A DNA stretch of 64,000 nucleotides from Terriglobia bacterium. GTDB taxonomy: Bacteria > Acidobacteriota > Terriglobia > JAIQFV01. The position numbers and the translations under genes were made by a program. The stretch spans positions 117,480 to 181,479 of the forward strand of contig JAIQFY010000002.1 of assembly GCA_020072965.1 (NCBI GenBank), read 5' to 3'. Shown here one piece after another: positions 1-8,539 of the stretch. A model generated the notes under the pieces. That model was not told where the DNA came from. It saw only the letters and a list, made by a program, of their open reading frames with translations, and did not search any database. How positions within the stretch are numbered: position 1 is the stretch's first letter; each line of letters starts with the position of its first letter.

Positions 1-956
1 CTGGGCATGTTGGAGATGGCGAACGCAAAACCGGACAACAAAAACGCCGGCAGAAAAGTGAGCACCATCGCCATCTGGCTGGCGACCAGCTGGCTTTTGG
101 TGGTGATGCTCATCAGCATGCCCATCGACAGCGCGCCCGCCAGGAATATCGCTGCCATGATGAACAGCAGGGTCACACTGCCGCGCAGGGGCACCTTAAA
201 CACAAACCTCCCCATGAGGACGGCCAGAAGCACATCGAACATGCCAATCGCGAAATAAGGCAGCAGCTTGCCCAGGATCAATTCCTGGCTCTTGACCGGG
301 GTAGAGATGAGTTGTTCCATGGTTCCGCGTTCCCACTCGCGCGCCACCGTCAGCGAGGTCAGCATGGCGGCGATGATCATCATGATGACGGCGATGAGCC
401 CCGGAATAATGTAGTTGCGCGATTCCAAGTCGGCATTGAACCAGACACGCGGCTGCACTTCGAGGGGATTGCGGAGGGGGGCAATCCCGGCACGCCGGAC
501 TTTCTGGAGCGCCACTTCCTGCGAGAATGCCTGGGTGACACCCTCGGCGTACCCAATCGCCAGGGTGGCTGTGTTCGAGTCGCTCCCATCAACGATCAAT
601 TGAGCCGTGGCGGCCCGTCCCGATTCCACCCGTCCGGCGAAATCCGTGGGGATCACCAGTGCGGCCATCGCCCGGCGGGTATCGATGGCGCGTTCCAGCT
701 CCGGGTAATCTCCCGCATAGCCGCGAAGCGAAAAATAGCGGGAGCCGCTGAATCGGCTGACAAATTCCCGGCTGACCTGGGATTGGCTTTGATCCCACAC
801 GACCAGCGGGACGTTGTCCACATCCAATGACAGGGCGTACCCGAAGAGGAACAACATCACCATCGGAAGCGCGATTGAAATCGCCAGGCTGCGTGCATCC
901 CGGACGACATGAATAAACTCCTTCCGCGCTACCGCCCAAAGACGTCGGAAATTCAT
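1..956 (-). CDS. ABC-2 type transporter permease, YbhR/YbhS-like (3' end outside window)
   Basis: Membrane permease of a multidrug or metabolite efflux ABC transporter. The frame is open from an ATG at 956 to the window edge, so the C-terminus is missing. Visible parts are a first membrane helix near residues 25-45 (a hydrophobic run ending LFGYAL), then a large external domain, then several hydrophobic segments after the motif TVAREWERGTMEQL (about residue 195). That motif is typical of ABC-2 permeases of the YhhJ/YbhS/YbhR family. An AGAGG sequence lies just before the ATG. It is the last visible gene of a minus-strand operon of regulator, HlyD adaptor and two ATPases. A second permease gene may follow beyond position 1. 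Confidence 0.9.
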   Translation of the reverse strand, partial: MNFRRLWAVARKEFIHVVRDARSLAISIALPMVMLFLFGYALSLDVDNVPLVVWDQSQSQVSREFVSRFSGSRYFSLRGYAGDYPELERAIDTRRAMAALVIPTDFAGRVESGRAATAQLIVDGSDSNTATLAIGYAEGVTQAFSQEVALQKVRRAGIAPLRNPLEVQPRVWFNADLESRNYIIPGLIAVIMMIIAAMLTSLTVAREWERGTMEQLISTPVKSQELILGKLLPYFAIGMFDVLLAVLMGRFVFKVPLRGSVTLLFIMAAIFLAGALSMGMLMSITTKSQLVASQMAMVLTFLPAFLLSGFAFAISNMP

Positions 957-1106
957 TGCTGCCTCTTTAGAATCCGGTATCTCAAGTCTCCGCGGCGTAT
1001 CGCCACCCCGGGAGGGGAGGCTTCCAGGCAATGCGCCGTCTCATTTCCTTCCGCGTCTCACGCCCCGTCAACCGCGCGCGTCGATCATCAAGGGTCCATT
1101 CCCGGG

Positions 1107-2087
1107 TTACTTTCCCACGTCCTCAACCGGTTGTTCGGCGCGATCGCGCGATTCAATCAGCGACACAAACACATCCTCCAGCGATGGCGCCACCTTCCCG
1201 ATCACTGCGGGTCCATAGCCTCGTTCCTCCAGCAATCGGCGCACCGAGGCCGCCGCCGCGTTTCCCTCCCTGGCCACGACGTGAAGCCCTTTGCCAAACA
1301 AGGCCGCCTCTTTGACTTCCTTCAGTTGCTCAATCTCCCTCATGGCGTCCTGGGGACGATCACATTGAACCTCCAGAACATCCTCTTGCATGTACCGGGT
1401 CTTGAGGATTGCGGGTGTTCCTATGGCGATCAATTCGCCACGATAAATCAAAGCCAGACGGTCACAGTATTCGGCCTCATCCATGTAATGCGTCGTCACG
1501 AAGACGGTGACATTCTGGCCGGCCAGATCATAAATCAGGTCCCAGAACAGGCGCCGGCTGATGGGATCCACACCCGAGGTGGGCTCATCCAAAAAAAGGA
1601 TGGGGGGCTCATGAAGTATGGCGCATCCCAGGGCCAAGCGCTGTTTCCAACCACCTGAGAGGATGGAGGTGCGAGAATGGCGGTGCTCCTTGAGACCCGA
1701 CATCTCAATCACCCATTCCTTCCGCTCCTTCTTCTTCCCCGCTGGAATCTGGTAGATTCCACTATAAAAATCAATGTTCTCTTCGACCGTTAGATCCTCG
1801 TAGAGGGAAAACCTCTGACTCATGTAACCGATGTGATTTTTGATCTTTTCGGCCTCGGTCCGAACATCAAAACCCGCCACCGTGCCTTTGCCATCGGTCG
1901 GAGCCAGGATGCCGCAGAGCATGCGGATGGTCGTGGACTTTCCAGCTCCGTTGGGACCAAGAAAACCGAAGATCTCGCCCCGGTTCACTTCAAAACTGAT
2001 CCCGTGGACGGCATAGAAGCTGCCGAACCGCTTGACCAGTTTCTCCACAAGGACGGCCTTGTTGCTCCCGCTATTCTCGTCTTGCAT
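1107..2087 (-). CDS. ABC transporter ATP-binding protein (YbhF C-terminal-half-like)
   Basis: ATPase subunit powering the adjacent ABC-2 permease. It has a Walker A motif GPNGAGKST, a Q-loop region MSQRFSLYEDLTVEENI, a signature-like segment LSGGWKQRLALG (unusual W after SGG), Walker B ILFLDEPTSGVD and an H-loop TTHYMDEAE. The C-terminal domain (after residue 230) is the drug-export type seen in DrrA/YbhF. I chose the ATG at 2087; a GTG lies four codons upstream at 2099. In E. coli YbhF two such ATPase halves are fused; here the partner half is the separate gene at 2246-3214, 158 bp upstream. Functionally it probably forms a heterodimer with that partner. Confidence 0.9.
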   Translation of the reverse strand: MQDENSGSNKAVLVEKLVKRFGSFYAVHGISFEVNRGEIFGFLGPNGAGKSTTIRMLCGILAPTDGKGTVAGFDVRTEAEKIKNHIGYMSQRFSLYEDLTVEENIDFYSGIYQIPAGKKKERKEWVIEMSGLKEHRHSRTSILSGGWKQRLALGCAILHEPPILFLDEPTSGVDPISRRLFWDLIYDLAGQNVTVFVTTHYMDEAEYCDRLALIYRGELIAIGTPAILKTRYMQEDVLEVQCDRPQDAMREIEQLKEVKEAALFGKGLHVVAREGNAAAASVRRLLEERGYGPAVIGKVAPSLEDVFVSLIESRDRAEQPVEDVGK

Positions 2088-2245
2088 GGTCTTCGTCACG
2101 CCGGGTCGCCGAGCCCAATCGGCCTCTCTTTCGACTTATCGGTCTGGAGGTCACCTGTGAATCGTCCAAACTGTGGACCACGCCTGTTCTCGGCTCTTCC
2201 CTTCCTGTGTTTTTCATGCCTCTTCGTAGTTGAGAGAGTGAACGG

Positions 2246-3214
2246 TCATATACCCTGTTCCCCGAGCAGAGAAACAAATACATCCTCCAACGCCGGCTCA
2301 ATGATACGCATTTCCTCCAGGGCGAGCCCAGCCGTCGCGAGAGATTCTTCCACCCGCTGCATCTCGCGCTCCGGATCAACGGCCACGAGATGAATGCGAT
2401 CTCCAAAGAGTCCGACAGCCCCGGACGGCATCTGCTGGCGCAACAAGGCGGTCGCCTTGCGCGGCTCTGAAGTCCGGATCTCAAGGATGGATCCGCGGGC
2501 CAACTTCTTGATCTCCCCCGGGTTGCCGACGGCGAAAAGCTTCCCCTGGTGGATCAGTCCCACGCGATTGCAGCGCTCCGCTTCATCCAGGTATGCAGTC
2601 GATAAAAAGATGGTCACCCCCTCCCGAAGAAGCTGGTAAAGGATGCGCCAGAAGTCGCGACGCGAAACCGGATCCACCCCATTAGTTGGTTCGTCAAGAA
2701 AAAGAACCCGGGGGGTATGGATTAGGGCGCAAGCCAGACCGAGCTTTTGTTTCATTCCTCCCGATAAATTGACGGCGAGCCGTTTCTTAAAAGGGAGAAG
2801 ATGGCTGAAGGCGAGCAGCCGGTCCACCTTTTCCCCCCGCCCCTTCAATGGGACGCCATAGATATCTGCATAAAAGGCAATGTTTTCAGCAACGCTGAGG
2901 TCGGGATAGAGACCAAATCGCTGGGACATATATCCGATCTCTTCTTTGATCAATTCGGACTCTTCCACGACGTGGTGTCCCGCGACCCATGCCTCGCCGG
3001 AGGTCGGCTCCATGATCGCCGTGAGCAGCCGCATGGTGGTCGTCTTGCCCGCTCCATCCGGCCCGACCAAGCCAAATATCTCCCCTTCTGAGACAGACAG
3101 TGTGAGCCCGCTGAGAGCTTTCACGCTCCCAAACGACTTCGTCAGGGCCTCGGTCCTAATAGCTTCCACAAAAGCGTCTCCTGGAGATGCTGCATTCCTG
3201 GTCACGATGGGCAT
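2246..3214 (-). CDS. ABC transporter ATP-binding protein (YbhF N-terminal-half-like)
   Basis: Second ATPase of the efflux operon. Motifs: GPDGAGKTT (Walker A, with D in place of the usual N), GYMSQRFGLYPDLSV, signature NLSGGMKQKLGLA, Walker B VLFLDEPTNGVD, and STAYLDEAE as the H-loop region, where Ala-Tyr replaces the usual His-Tyr. The missing switch histidine suggests one degenerate ATPase site in a heterodimer. The start at 3214 (MPIVTRN) has GGGGA four bases upstream; the open frame reaches further back to 3304, but that extension is proline/alanine-rich and has no clear ribosome site. It lies between the HlyD adaptor gene and the second ATPase. Confidence 0.88.
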   Translation of the reverse strand: MPIVTRNAASPGDAFVEAIRTEALTKSFGSVKALSGLTLSVSEGEIFGLVGPDGAGKTTTMRLLTAIMEPTSGEAWVAGHHVVEESELIKEEIGYMSQRFGLYPDLSVAENIAFYADIYGVPLKGRGEKVDRLLAFSHLLPFKKRLAVNLSGGMKQKLGLACALIHTPRVLFLDEPTNGVDPVSRRDFWRILYQLLREGVTIFLSTAYLDEAERCNRVGLIHQGKLFAVGNPGEIKKLARGSILEIRTSEPRKATALLRQQMPSGAVGLFGDRIHLVAVDPEREMQRVEESLATAGLALEEMRIIEPALEDVFVSLLGEQGI

Positions 3215-3335
3215 TTTCCCCGACAACAAGTCGGCGAATGCTGGCAACTGACCCCGCCCCGCTCGGGTGGACGCCGGAGCCACCAAAGCTTGAAGGCGTA
3301 CCACTCCCTTTCCAAAAGATCAATTCCTCTGCTTG

Positions 3336-4514
3336 TCATCGCGAGGGGTTGGACTCCCCACCTGGATTTTCCAAAAGAATGGCGGCATCGGCCGGCATGC
3401 CCGGCTTCAGTTCCATTCGGGGGTTCAATATGTCGACCTTGATGCGATAAACCAGCTTGACCCGCTCTTTTTCAGTTTGCACGTTCTTGGGAGTGAATTC
3501 GGCTTTGGACGCAATGAATGAGACATGTCCTGTGTACTGCTTGCCGGGATAGGTGTCGGTCGTCACCGTGGCCCGCTGCCCCACCTTGACGCGGCCGAGA
3601 TCCGTTTCATTGATGTATGCCCGCACCCAAACCTTTTCGAGATCACCAATGGTGATGACCGGGGTCCCGGGTGCAACCATCTCTCCGGGTTCGACATTTT
3701 TTGAGAGAACGACCCCCGGCAGGGGTGCTGTCAGCAAGGCATATCCGAACTGGGTTTCAGCCATGGCGAGCGCTTCTCTGGCCTGCTCCAGACGGGCGCG
3801 GGCCTGATCGATCTCTTCCTGGCGCGGACCTTTTCGGACGAGGGCATATTTTTCTTTTGCCTGAACCAGGGCCTCACGGGCTTGCTCGATCTGTTCTTTG
3901 CGGGGGCCCTCCACCACCAGTTTCATTTGCTCTTCCGCCTCGTGTTGCCTTGCTTGCGCCATTTCAAGACCGGCTTTCGCGGCATCATACTGCTGGGCCG
4001 ACACATTCACCTTTTCGAAGAGACGTGCATAGCGTTCATAATCCAGTCTGGCCCGCTCGGCGTCCGCCCGGGTGCGGGTCACGGCTGCCTGCGCTGCAGC
4101 AATCTCCTGGCTTCTTGAACCATGGAGCAGTTCATCCAGGCGCGCCTGACTCTGTCGCATCATGGCCTCGGCCTGGACAATTTCTTCCGGCCTGGAGCCG
4201 GTCACCAGTTGATTAAGAAATGCCTCTGCGGCCCGGGCCTCGGCCTTCCGCATGGCAACTTGCTCCGCCAGGTCGCGACTTTCCAGCCGGGCCACGATCG
4301 CCCCGGCTGCGACCATGTCCCCCTCATCCACGAGTCGCTCCTGCACCCGGCCCGGGATTTTGAAGCTAACCTCTACATCGGTCACTTCAATATTCCCGGA
4401 AACCTGAAGAGGCGGCGCCAGCCGGCTGGAATGAAAAACGAAATAGAGGATCGTTGCAACCGCCAGCAGCACCACCGCTCCGAGGGGGATGACCACTCTT
4501 CTTATATCCTTCAT
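3336..4514 (-). CDS. HlyD-family periplasmic adaptor (YbhG-like)
   Basis: Membrane-fusion protein linking the inner-membrane ABC exporter to an outer-membrane channel. 392 residues: an N-terminal membrane anchor (about 8-28, VVIPLGAVVLLAVATILYFV), a first lipoyl half near 40-75 (GNIEVTDVEVSFKIPG), a long alpha-hairpin or coiled coil rich in Ala/Gln/Glu/Arg (about 80-265) and the second lipoyl half (GVVLSKNVEPGEMVAPG) with a beta-barrel domain behind it. The hairpin contains repeated segments of the form SRPEEIVQAEA, SRSQEIAAAQA and GPRKEQIEQAREA, about 35-50 residues apart, which looks like internal duplication. The ribosome site GAGG lies 7 bases before the ATG. A TetR operator lies 15 bp upstream. 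Confidence 0.93.
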   Translation of the reverse strand: MKDIRRVVIPLGAVVLLAVATILYFVFHSSRLAPPLQVSGNIEVTDVEVSFKIPGRVQERLVDEGDMVAAGAIVARLESRDLAEQVAMRKAEARAAEAFLNQLVTGSRPEEIVQAEAMMRQSQARLDELLHGSRSQEIAAAQAAVTRTRADAERARLDYERYARLFEKVNVSAQQYDAAKAGLEMAQARQHEAEEQMKLVVEGPRKEQIEQAREALVQAKEKYALVRKGPRQEEIDQARARLEQAREALAMAETQFGYALLTAPLPGVVLSKNVEPGEMVAPGTPVITIGDLEKVWVRAYINETDLGRVKVGQRATVTTDTYPGKQYTGHVSFIASKAEFTPKNVQTEKERVKLVYRIKVDILNPRMELKPGMPADAAILLENPGGESNPSR

Positions 4515-4523
4515 GGCGAAACC

Positions 4524-5162
4524 TCAATGTGAATATCTATTCACTTTCCAGGGACTGGACGATGCTTCCACAGACCTTTTGAAAATCCGCCAAGCCTTTT
4601 CCGCATACCTGGTTACATCGAACTCTCCGTCGCTCAAGAACCAGAAAATTCCCGAGGACTGAAAAATGGCCAGAAAGACCCTCGCGGCACTTGTGGGTTC
4701 GATGCCCGCATGAATTTCCCCGCGCTTCTTTCCTTCGAGAATCATATCACTCAATTTCTCGATGAAACTTTCCAGTATTTTATACACCTGGAAACGTTTC
4801 TGGGGATTCCGCCCGTAGAGATTGTCGGAAAAGACGATTCGGGGCATGGCTACGACCTGATTCTCCCGGATCATTCGGACTTGCCGCACCAGGAGCCGGT
4901 GGAGGCGTTCAAGGCAGTGAGGCGATTCTCCTTCGACCTCCTCGAGGTGAGTGAGGACCTGCGCTTGAAAGAGATCGATGGCCGCATTCAGCATCTGATC
5001 TTTGTTCTCAAAATGCCGGTAGAGTGCGGAAGGGGCCAGCCCTACCCGGCGTGCGACCGCGGCCACGCTCAAGCCCTTTGCCCCCCGCGTGGCGATCAAT
5101 CCGAGGACGGCCTGAGCAATTTGCTCCTGCCTGACCCCGGTGCTCAATTTCTCGACGGCCAT
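4524..5162 (-). CDS. TetR/AcrR-family transcriptional regulator (CecR-like position)
   Basis: 212-residue repressor of the efflux operon that follows it after a 9-bp gap. The N-terminal helix-turn-helix reads LSVAAVARRVGLAPSALYRHF (about residues 30-50), typical of the family; the C-terminal ligand domain is divergent. I prefer the ATG at 5162 to the one at 5174. The former has GGAG six bases upstream. The latter lies inside the operator palindrome and has no ribosome site. The last codons (VNRYSH) are themselves a second copy of the operator. Autoregulation is inferred from the promoter-operator overlap. Confidence 0.92.
   Translation of the reverse strand: MAVEKLSTGVRQEQIAQAVLGLIATRGAKGLSVAAVARRVGLAPSALYRHFENKDQMLNAAIDLFQAQVLTHLEEVEGESPHCLERLHRLLVRQVRMIRENQVVAMPRIVFSDNLYGRNPQKRFQVYKILESFIEKLSDMILEGKKRGEIHAGIEPTSAARVFLAIFQSSGIFWFLSDGEFDVTRYAEKAWRIFKRSVEASSSPWKVNRYSH
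4529..4544. promoter_or_regulatory. Second TetR operator, inside the 3' end of tetR
   Basis: The palindrome GTGAATATCTATTCAC (6-bp arms, 4-bp spacer) differs at only two central bases from the palindrome in front of tetR. It lies in the last six sense codons of tetR and 15 bp before the start of the HlyD gene. Seen directly; the operator role is inferred from the match between the two sites. Confidence 0.7.
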
Positions 5163-5171
5163 CGGGCACTC

Positions 5172-5195
5172 CATTGTGAATATTTGTTCACAATG
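5172..5195. promoter_or_regulatory. TetR operator overlapping the tetR promoter
   Basis: Perfect inverted repeat with 9-bp arms, CATTGTGAA and TTCACAATG, separated by TATTTG. Its core GTGAATATTTGTTCAC matches the site at 4529-4544. One edge overlaps the -10 element at 5192-5197, so a bound repressor would block RNA polymerase. Confidence 0.8.
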
Positions 5196-5220
5196 TATTC
5201 ATAAACCCTGCTTCTGTCAA
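5192..5220 (-). promoter_or_regulatory. Sigma-70 type promoter of the tetR-efflux operon
   Basis: On the minus strand, TTGACA (5220-5215), a 17-bp spacer and TACATT (5197-5192). The -35 is a perfect consensus and the spacing is ideal; the -10 matches 4 of 6. It overlaps the operator palindrome. Confidence 0.75.
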
Positions 5221-5417
5221 GGGGGGAGATTCGGTGGGATTCCTGGCCGGCAAGCATCGGTCTGAGCGATAGAAAAGCTGAATCTTTTCGGAATCTTTAC
5301 GAACAATCTTTGCCATAGAGCGAGAAATTCCCGAAACAATTTTGATTCAGGATGGCGACGTGGAAGGGCACAATGAGCACAGCTATTATCACCCCAATGC
5401 CACCGGAGAGATTAAGC

Positions 5418-6107
5418 ATGGACAAGAGAAAGTTGCTTGTGGTCGACGATGAACCGCAGGTCCGGAGACTGGTTTCTGAAGCCTTTGCCGCTCAATACGA
5501 AGTGCTCACGGCAGGGACGGGAGAGGAAGCCATCCGCCGGGCCGTCTTGGACCGTCCGAATTGTATATTGATGGACGTCATGATGCCGCAAATGGGTGGT
5601 TTCATATTGTGCGAGATTTTCAAATCCATGAGACAGACCAAATTGATTCCCATCATCCTCATGAGCGGGAAACCGCGACAAATGGTCTGGCCGATGGCCC
5701 AGGAGATGGGTATCCTTGACTACATCGAAAAACCCTTTTCCATCGAGGGAATGTCGAATTTGCTGAAGCGCGCCCTCCAAAAATCCCCTGTGGAACGGCG
5801 CAGGGCTCCCCGTGTCACGATGAAAATCCCTATCATCGTCAGGGGAACGGATGAATCCGGAAGCGCCTTCGAGGTCTGCGGGGAAACTGGAGATGTCAGC
5901 CGCTTGGGGGCATTGGTCCGGTTGCCCGTTCGTGTTCCGGTCGGGGGATTAATTGAGATCCGACAAGCAGGAATTCCTTCCTCCGACAGACCCACCCTCC
6001 TGACCGAAGCGCAGGTCGCTTGGAATGACCCGATAACCCCCAGCGGTCCTTTCTTGCATGGATGCGAGTTTTCTCCCGCTTCATCAGAGTGGATCATTAT
6101 CCAGTAG
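5418..6107 (+). CDS. Response regulator: REC domain plus PilZ c-di-GMP-binding domain
   Basis: 229 residues. The REC domain (about 1-125) has the acidic pair D10-D11, phospho-acceptor D53 in LMDVMMPQMGG, the Ser switch residue in LMSGK and the Lys in IEKPF. The PilZ domain (about 130-229) carries both c-di-GMP contact motifs: RxxxR in ERRRAPR and DxSxxG in GDVSRLGA. It should therefore be a phosphorylation-controlled c-di-GMP receptor acting on surface or motility behaviour. The start at 5418 has GGAGAG seven bases upstream; an in-frame ATG at 5352 lacks one. No histidine kinase is adjacent. The next gene degrades c-di-GMP. Confidence 0.9.
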   Translation: MDKRKLLVVDDEPQVRRLVSEAFAAQYEVLTAGTGEEAIRRAVLDRPNCILMDVMMPQMGGFILCEIFKSMRQTKLIPIILMSGKPRQMVWPMAQEMGILDYIEKPFSIEGMSNLLKRALQKSPVERRRAPRVTMKIPIIVRGTDESGSAFEVCGETGDVSRLGALVRLPVRVPVGGLIEIRQAGIPSSDRPTLLTEAQVAWNDPITPSGPFLHGCEFSPASSEWIIIQ

Positions 6108-6495
6108 CCGCACTCCTGGACCTGTAAGAAACCTTTCATCGACACTCTGCGCCCCCCTGCCGTTCCCCGACTGGAGCGGGAGCATCAAGCTTGTTTCCCT
6201 GGAAGCCCAAAATCATTCCTGACAAGAGGGCCGTCTCAACACAACGGCGAGGCCGAAAGTGAGATGCACCGCTTGGTCTCGTTCCCACGAAAAACGGAGC
6301 GGCCCTCCCTCAGAACAAAAAAAACCTATGGTTTGACTGAGGGTCTGCCGATATATCTACTGGCTACCGAGCCCGGTGTCATCAAACCACGCCCCGGAGC
6401 GAGTGCGGTTGCTTGATAATGTCCAGCCTTCGAGATCGGGGTCAATCATGCCACCCCAGTGGGCTCTAAATCTCGAGGAGACGAAGACACCCTCC
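6108..6495 (+). other. Intergenic region with nested hairpin
   Basis: No convincing gene. It holds an inverted repeat CCCTCAG/CTGAGGG at 6307-6343, with an inner AAACC-TAT-GGTTT hairpin. This could be a leader structure for the HD-GYP gene. The open frame of that gene extends back to 6376, but the sequence there does not look like a REC N-terminus. Confidence 0.4.
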
Positions 6496-7584
6496 ATGAG
6501 CGAAGTAACAAGAGAAGCCATTCTGATTGTCGATGATGAAGAGCCCATCCGCCAACTCCTCGACCAGTGTCTAAGGGTAGAGGGGTACCATACGAAGGCG
6601 GTCGGCAACGCGGACGAAGCGCTCATGGCGTTATCGGCAGACCATTTCGATCTAGTTCTTTCCGATGTGCGGATGCCCGGCATGAGCGGTCTCGAATTGC
6701 TTGCAGCCATTAGCAGCCGGCATGGTGAAGTCGGGGTTCTCATGTTGACCGCCTGCGACGATGTGTTCATGGCTGTGCAGGCCATGAAATTGGGTGCCCT
6801 CGATTATGTGTTGAAACCCTTCCGGATCGACGAAATCAGCGTCACGGTCCGGAAAGCGCTCCGTTTACACCAGTTGGAGATCGGGAAGAAGCGGTATGTG
6901 CTGCAACTTGAGGAGGTCGTCAGGAATCAGACATTCGAGCTCCGAAAGACCTTTGAGCATTTCCAGAACGCCTCAGAGACGACGCTGGAAGCACTGGTCG
7001 CGGCGCTGGATGCGCGCGAACGAGAGACCCAAGCCCATTCCCGGCGCGTCAGCGAATATACGCTGCATCTGGCACAAGTCATGGGGGTGGATGCGGCGTT
7101 GCTGGCTGATTTTGGTCGAGGTGCAATGCTTCATGACATTGGCAAGATTGGAGTCTCCGACAACATCCTGCTCAAGCCCGGCAAATTGACTGAAGAGGAG
7201 TGGGTAGAAATGAGGAAACATCCTCAGATTGGTTATTGGATTCTCGATGGCATCCTTGGTCTTGACGCCGCGTCGGAGATTGTCCTGGCACATCAAGAAA
7301 AATTTGATGGGACCGGATACCCTCGCCAACTGAAGGGGGAGGACATCCCTCTGGGCGCCCGGATCTTCGCGGTCATCGATTGTTTTGACGCCATTACCTC
7401 AGACCGGCCCTATCGGAAGGCCTCCCCCTTCGAAACGGCCCGGGCGGAAATCGAACGCTGCTCGGGAACTCAGTTCGATCCGCTGATCGCACGATACTTT
7501 CTCAAAGTCCCGCCGGAAAAATGGGCGGAGATCCTCGGCCAACTCCATGACGAGATTGAACAAGCGGCTCGCGCCCCGCTTTAA
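6496..7584 (+). CDS. Response regulator: REC plus HD-GYP c-di-GMP phosphodiesterase (RpfG-like)
   Basis: 362 residues. REC domain (about 5-125): D13-D14, phospho-acceptor D57 in LSDVRMPGMSG, LKPF lysine. A linker coiled coil follows (about 135-180). The HD-GYP domain (about 185-350) has the catalytic pair in MLHDIGKIG and the diagnostic FDGTGYP motif, plus the downstream DCFDAITSDRPYR metal and substrate motif. It should hydrolyse c-di-GMP under control of a kinase that is not nearby. The start at 6496 (MSEVTRE) directly precedes the REC domain. Together with the PilZ regulator upstream it makes a small c-di-GMP module without a cyclase. Confidence 0.92.
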   Translation: MSEVTREAILIVDDEEPIRQLLDQCLRVEGYHTKAVGNADEALMALSADHFDLVLSDVRMPGMSGLELLAAISSRHGEVGVLMLTACDDVFMAVQAMKLGALDYVLKPFRIDEISVTVRKALRLHQLEIGKKRYVLQLEEVVRNQTFELRKTFEHFQNASETTLEALVAALDARERETQAHSRRVSEYTLHLAQVMGVDAALLADFGRGAMLHDIGKIGVSDNILLKPGKLTEEEWVEMRKHPQIGYWILDGILGLDAASEIVLAHQEKFDGTGYPRQLKGEDIPLGARIFAVIDCFDAITSDRPYRKASPFETARAEIERCSGTQFDPLIARYFLKVPPEKWAEILGQLHDEIEQAARAPL

Positions 7585-7995
7585 ACGCGTATTCCCTCTT
7601 CCAACCCCATTCATCCCCGAGCCGGGTTAAGGCAGGTGATATTTGTCGCTTCATTCAACGGCCTAGAGGGGGCCTGGGTGTCTCGCTCACGCGCCGATTT
7701 CGAGCGACCCGTCTGGCCCCGCATGGTTCCGTGTCTCAATAGCCTGTTTCCTCCTGAAGAAATCGCCGGCATCGAATCGCAGTCCGGGCATCGGGTTTCT
7801 GCTCTTGAGTCTCTCGTGTTCTGTCGGGTTTATTAAAAAGAAGTGGGAAGGCTGGTTGGGTTGCGACACCAGCCATCCCGGATTTGTCCTCAGTTGGAGG
7901 TAAGGACAAGTTACATGTAAAGACGCCCGATTTTCTGAAAAGGTTTCCTGTTTTACAAGATTTTACAAAGGGGACAGCCGGGGAGGCGCCCTGAC
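7585..7995. other. Intergenic region, 3' end of two converging operons
   Basis: No gene seen. It contains a hairpin (7850-7874) and a short imperfect repeat TTGTCC/GGACAA around 7885-7910. Confidence 0.5.
7850..7874 (-). terminator. Possible terminator of the LPS-core operon
   Basis: Stem GGCTGGT/ACCAGCC with an 11-base loop. On the minus strand a run of five T follows about 12 bases after the stem, further away than in a classical intrinsic terminator, so this is tentative. Confidence 0.35.
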
Positions 7996-8454
7996 TCAAA
8001 TCTCCAGGAGCGGTTCAAAGGCGTCGTAAGAAACCCCGTCTCTAAGAAATCGGGGATACTTTTTCTCAAGCTCAAGGAAGATGGTTGTTACCACCGTCCG
8101 GACATAAGCAGCATCGGCGCTTACCCGATGAACCCGACTCCGATTAAACACGATGACATCCCCGGATTCAACGATCACCCGGTCGTTCTCAACAAAAAAC
8201 CCGTTCCCGAGGTGAACCCAGATCATATTGATTCCCGGAACACCATCCTCATGGGGCCCCTTGACGCGATGCGATGAAAGATGAGCAGTCCGGATGCGCA
8301 AGTCCGGGCAAAGCCTGGAAACTGCCCTGACCCCTTGAGGCCAGTTCGGGTCGAGCGCATTCCGATCTCCCCTCCACACCCACTGAATCGTTTGATGACT
8401 CGCAGGAATACTCTTGAGAGGGATATTGCCGACGCGTTGGTAAAGCCGTTGCAT
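7996..8454 (-). CDS. Cupin-like protein of unknown function
   Basis: About 152 residues from the ATG at 8454; an open frame without a good start continues back to 8595, overlapping the DUF3108 gene. The C-terminal half has small beta-barrel character: ESGDVIVFNRSRVHRV, where a turn (GD), a hydrophobic strand and a His resemble the second cupin motif. The first motif (SSHRVKGPHEDG) has only some of the usual His residues. Last gene of the minus-strand LPS-core operon. No specific function can be given. Confidence 0.55.
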   Translation of the reverse strand: MQRLYQRVGNIPLKSIPASHQTIQWVWRGDRNALDPNWPQGVRAVSRLCPDLRIRTAHLSSHRVKGPHEDGVPGINMIWVHLGNGFFVENDRVIVESGDVIVFNRSRVHRVSADAAYVRTVVTTIFLELEKKYPRFLRDGVSYDAFEPLLEI

Positions 8455-8539
8455 GGTCAAATCCCGGTGGTTGGGGAATGGAATAGAAGGCAAGAGGGAC
8501 GGCTCGGAAACAGAAGCAAAACGCCGGTTCGACAAACGC

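Noticed and set aside
312..1658. Long plus-strand open frames over the efflux operon
   Set aside because: They are opposite-strand shadows of the ABC transporter genes, caused by GC bias.
6307..6343. Nested hairpin before the HD-GYP gene as a c-di-GMP riboswitch
   Set aside because: I recognise none of the conserved GEMM-type sequence, and the stem is small with an AT-rich loop.
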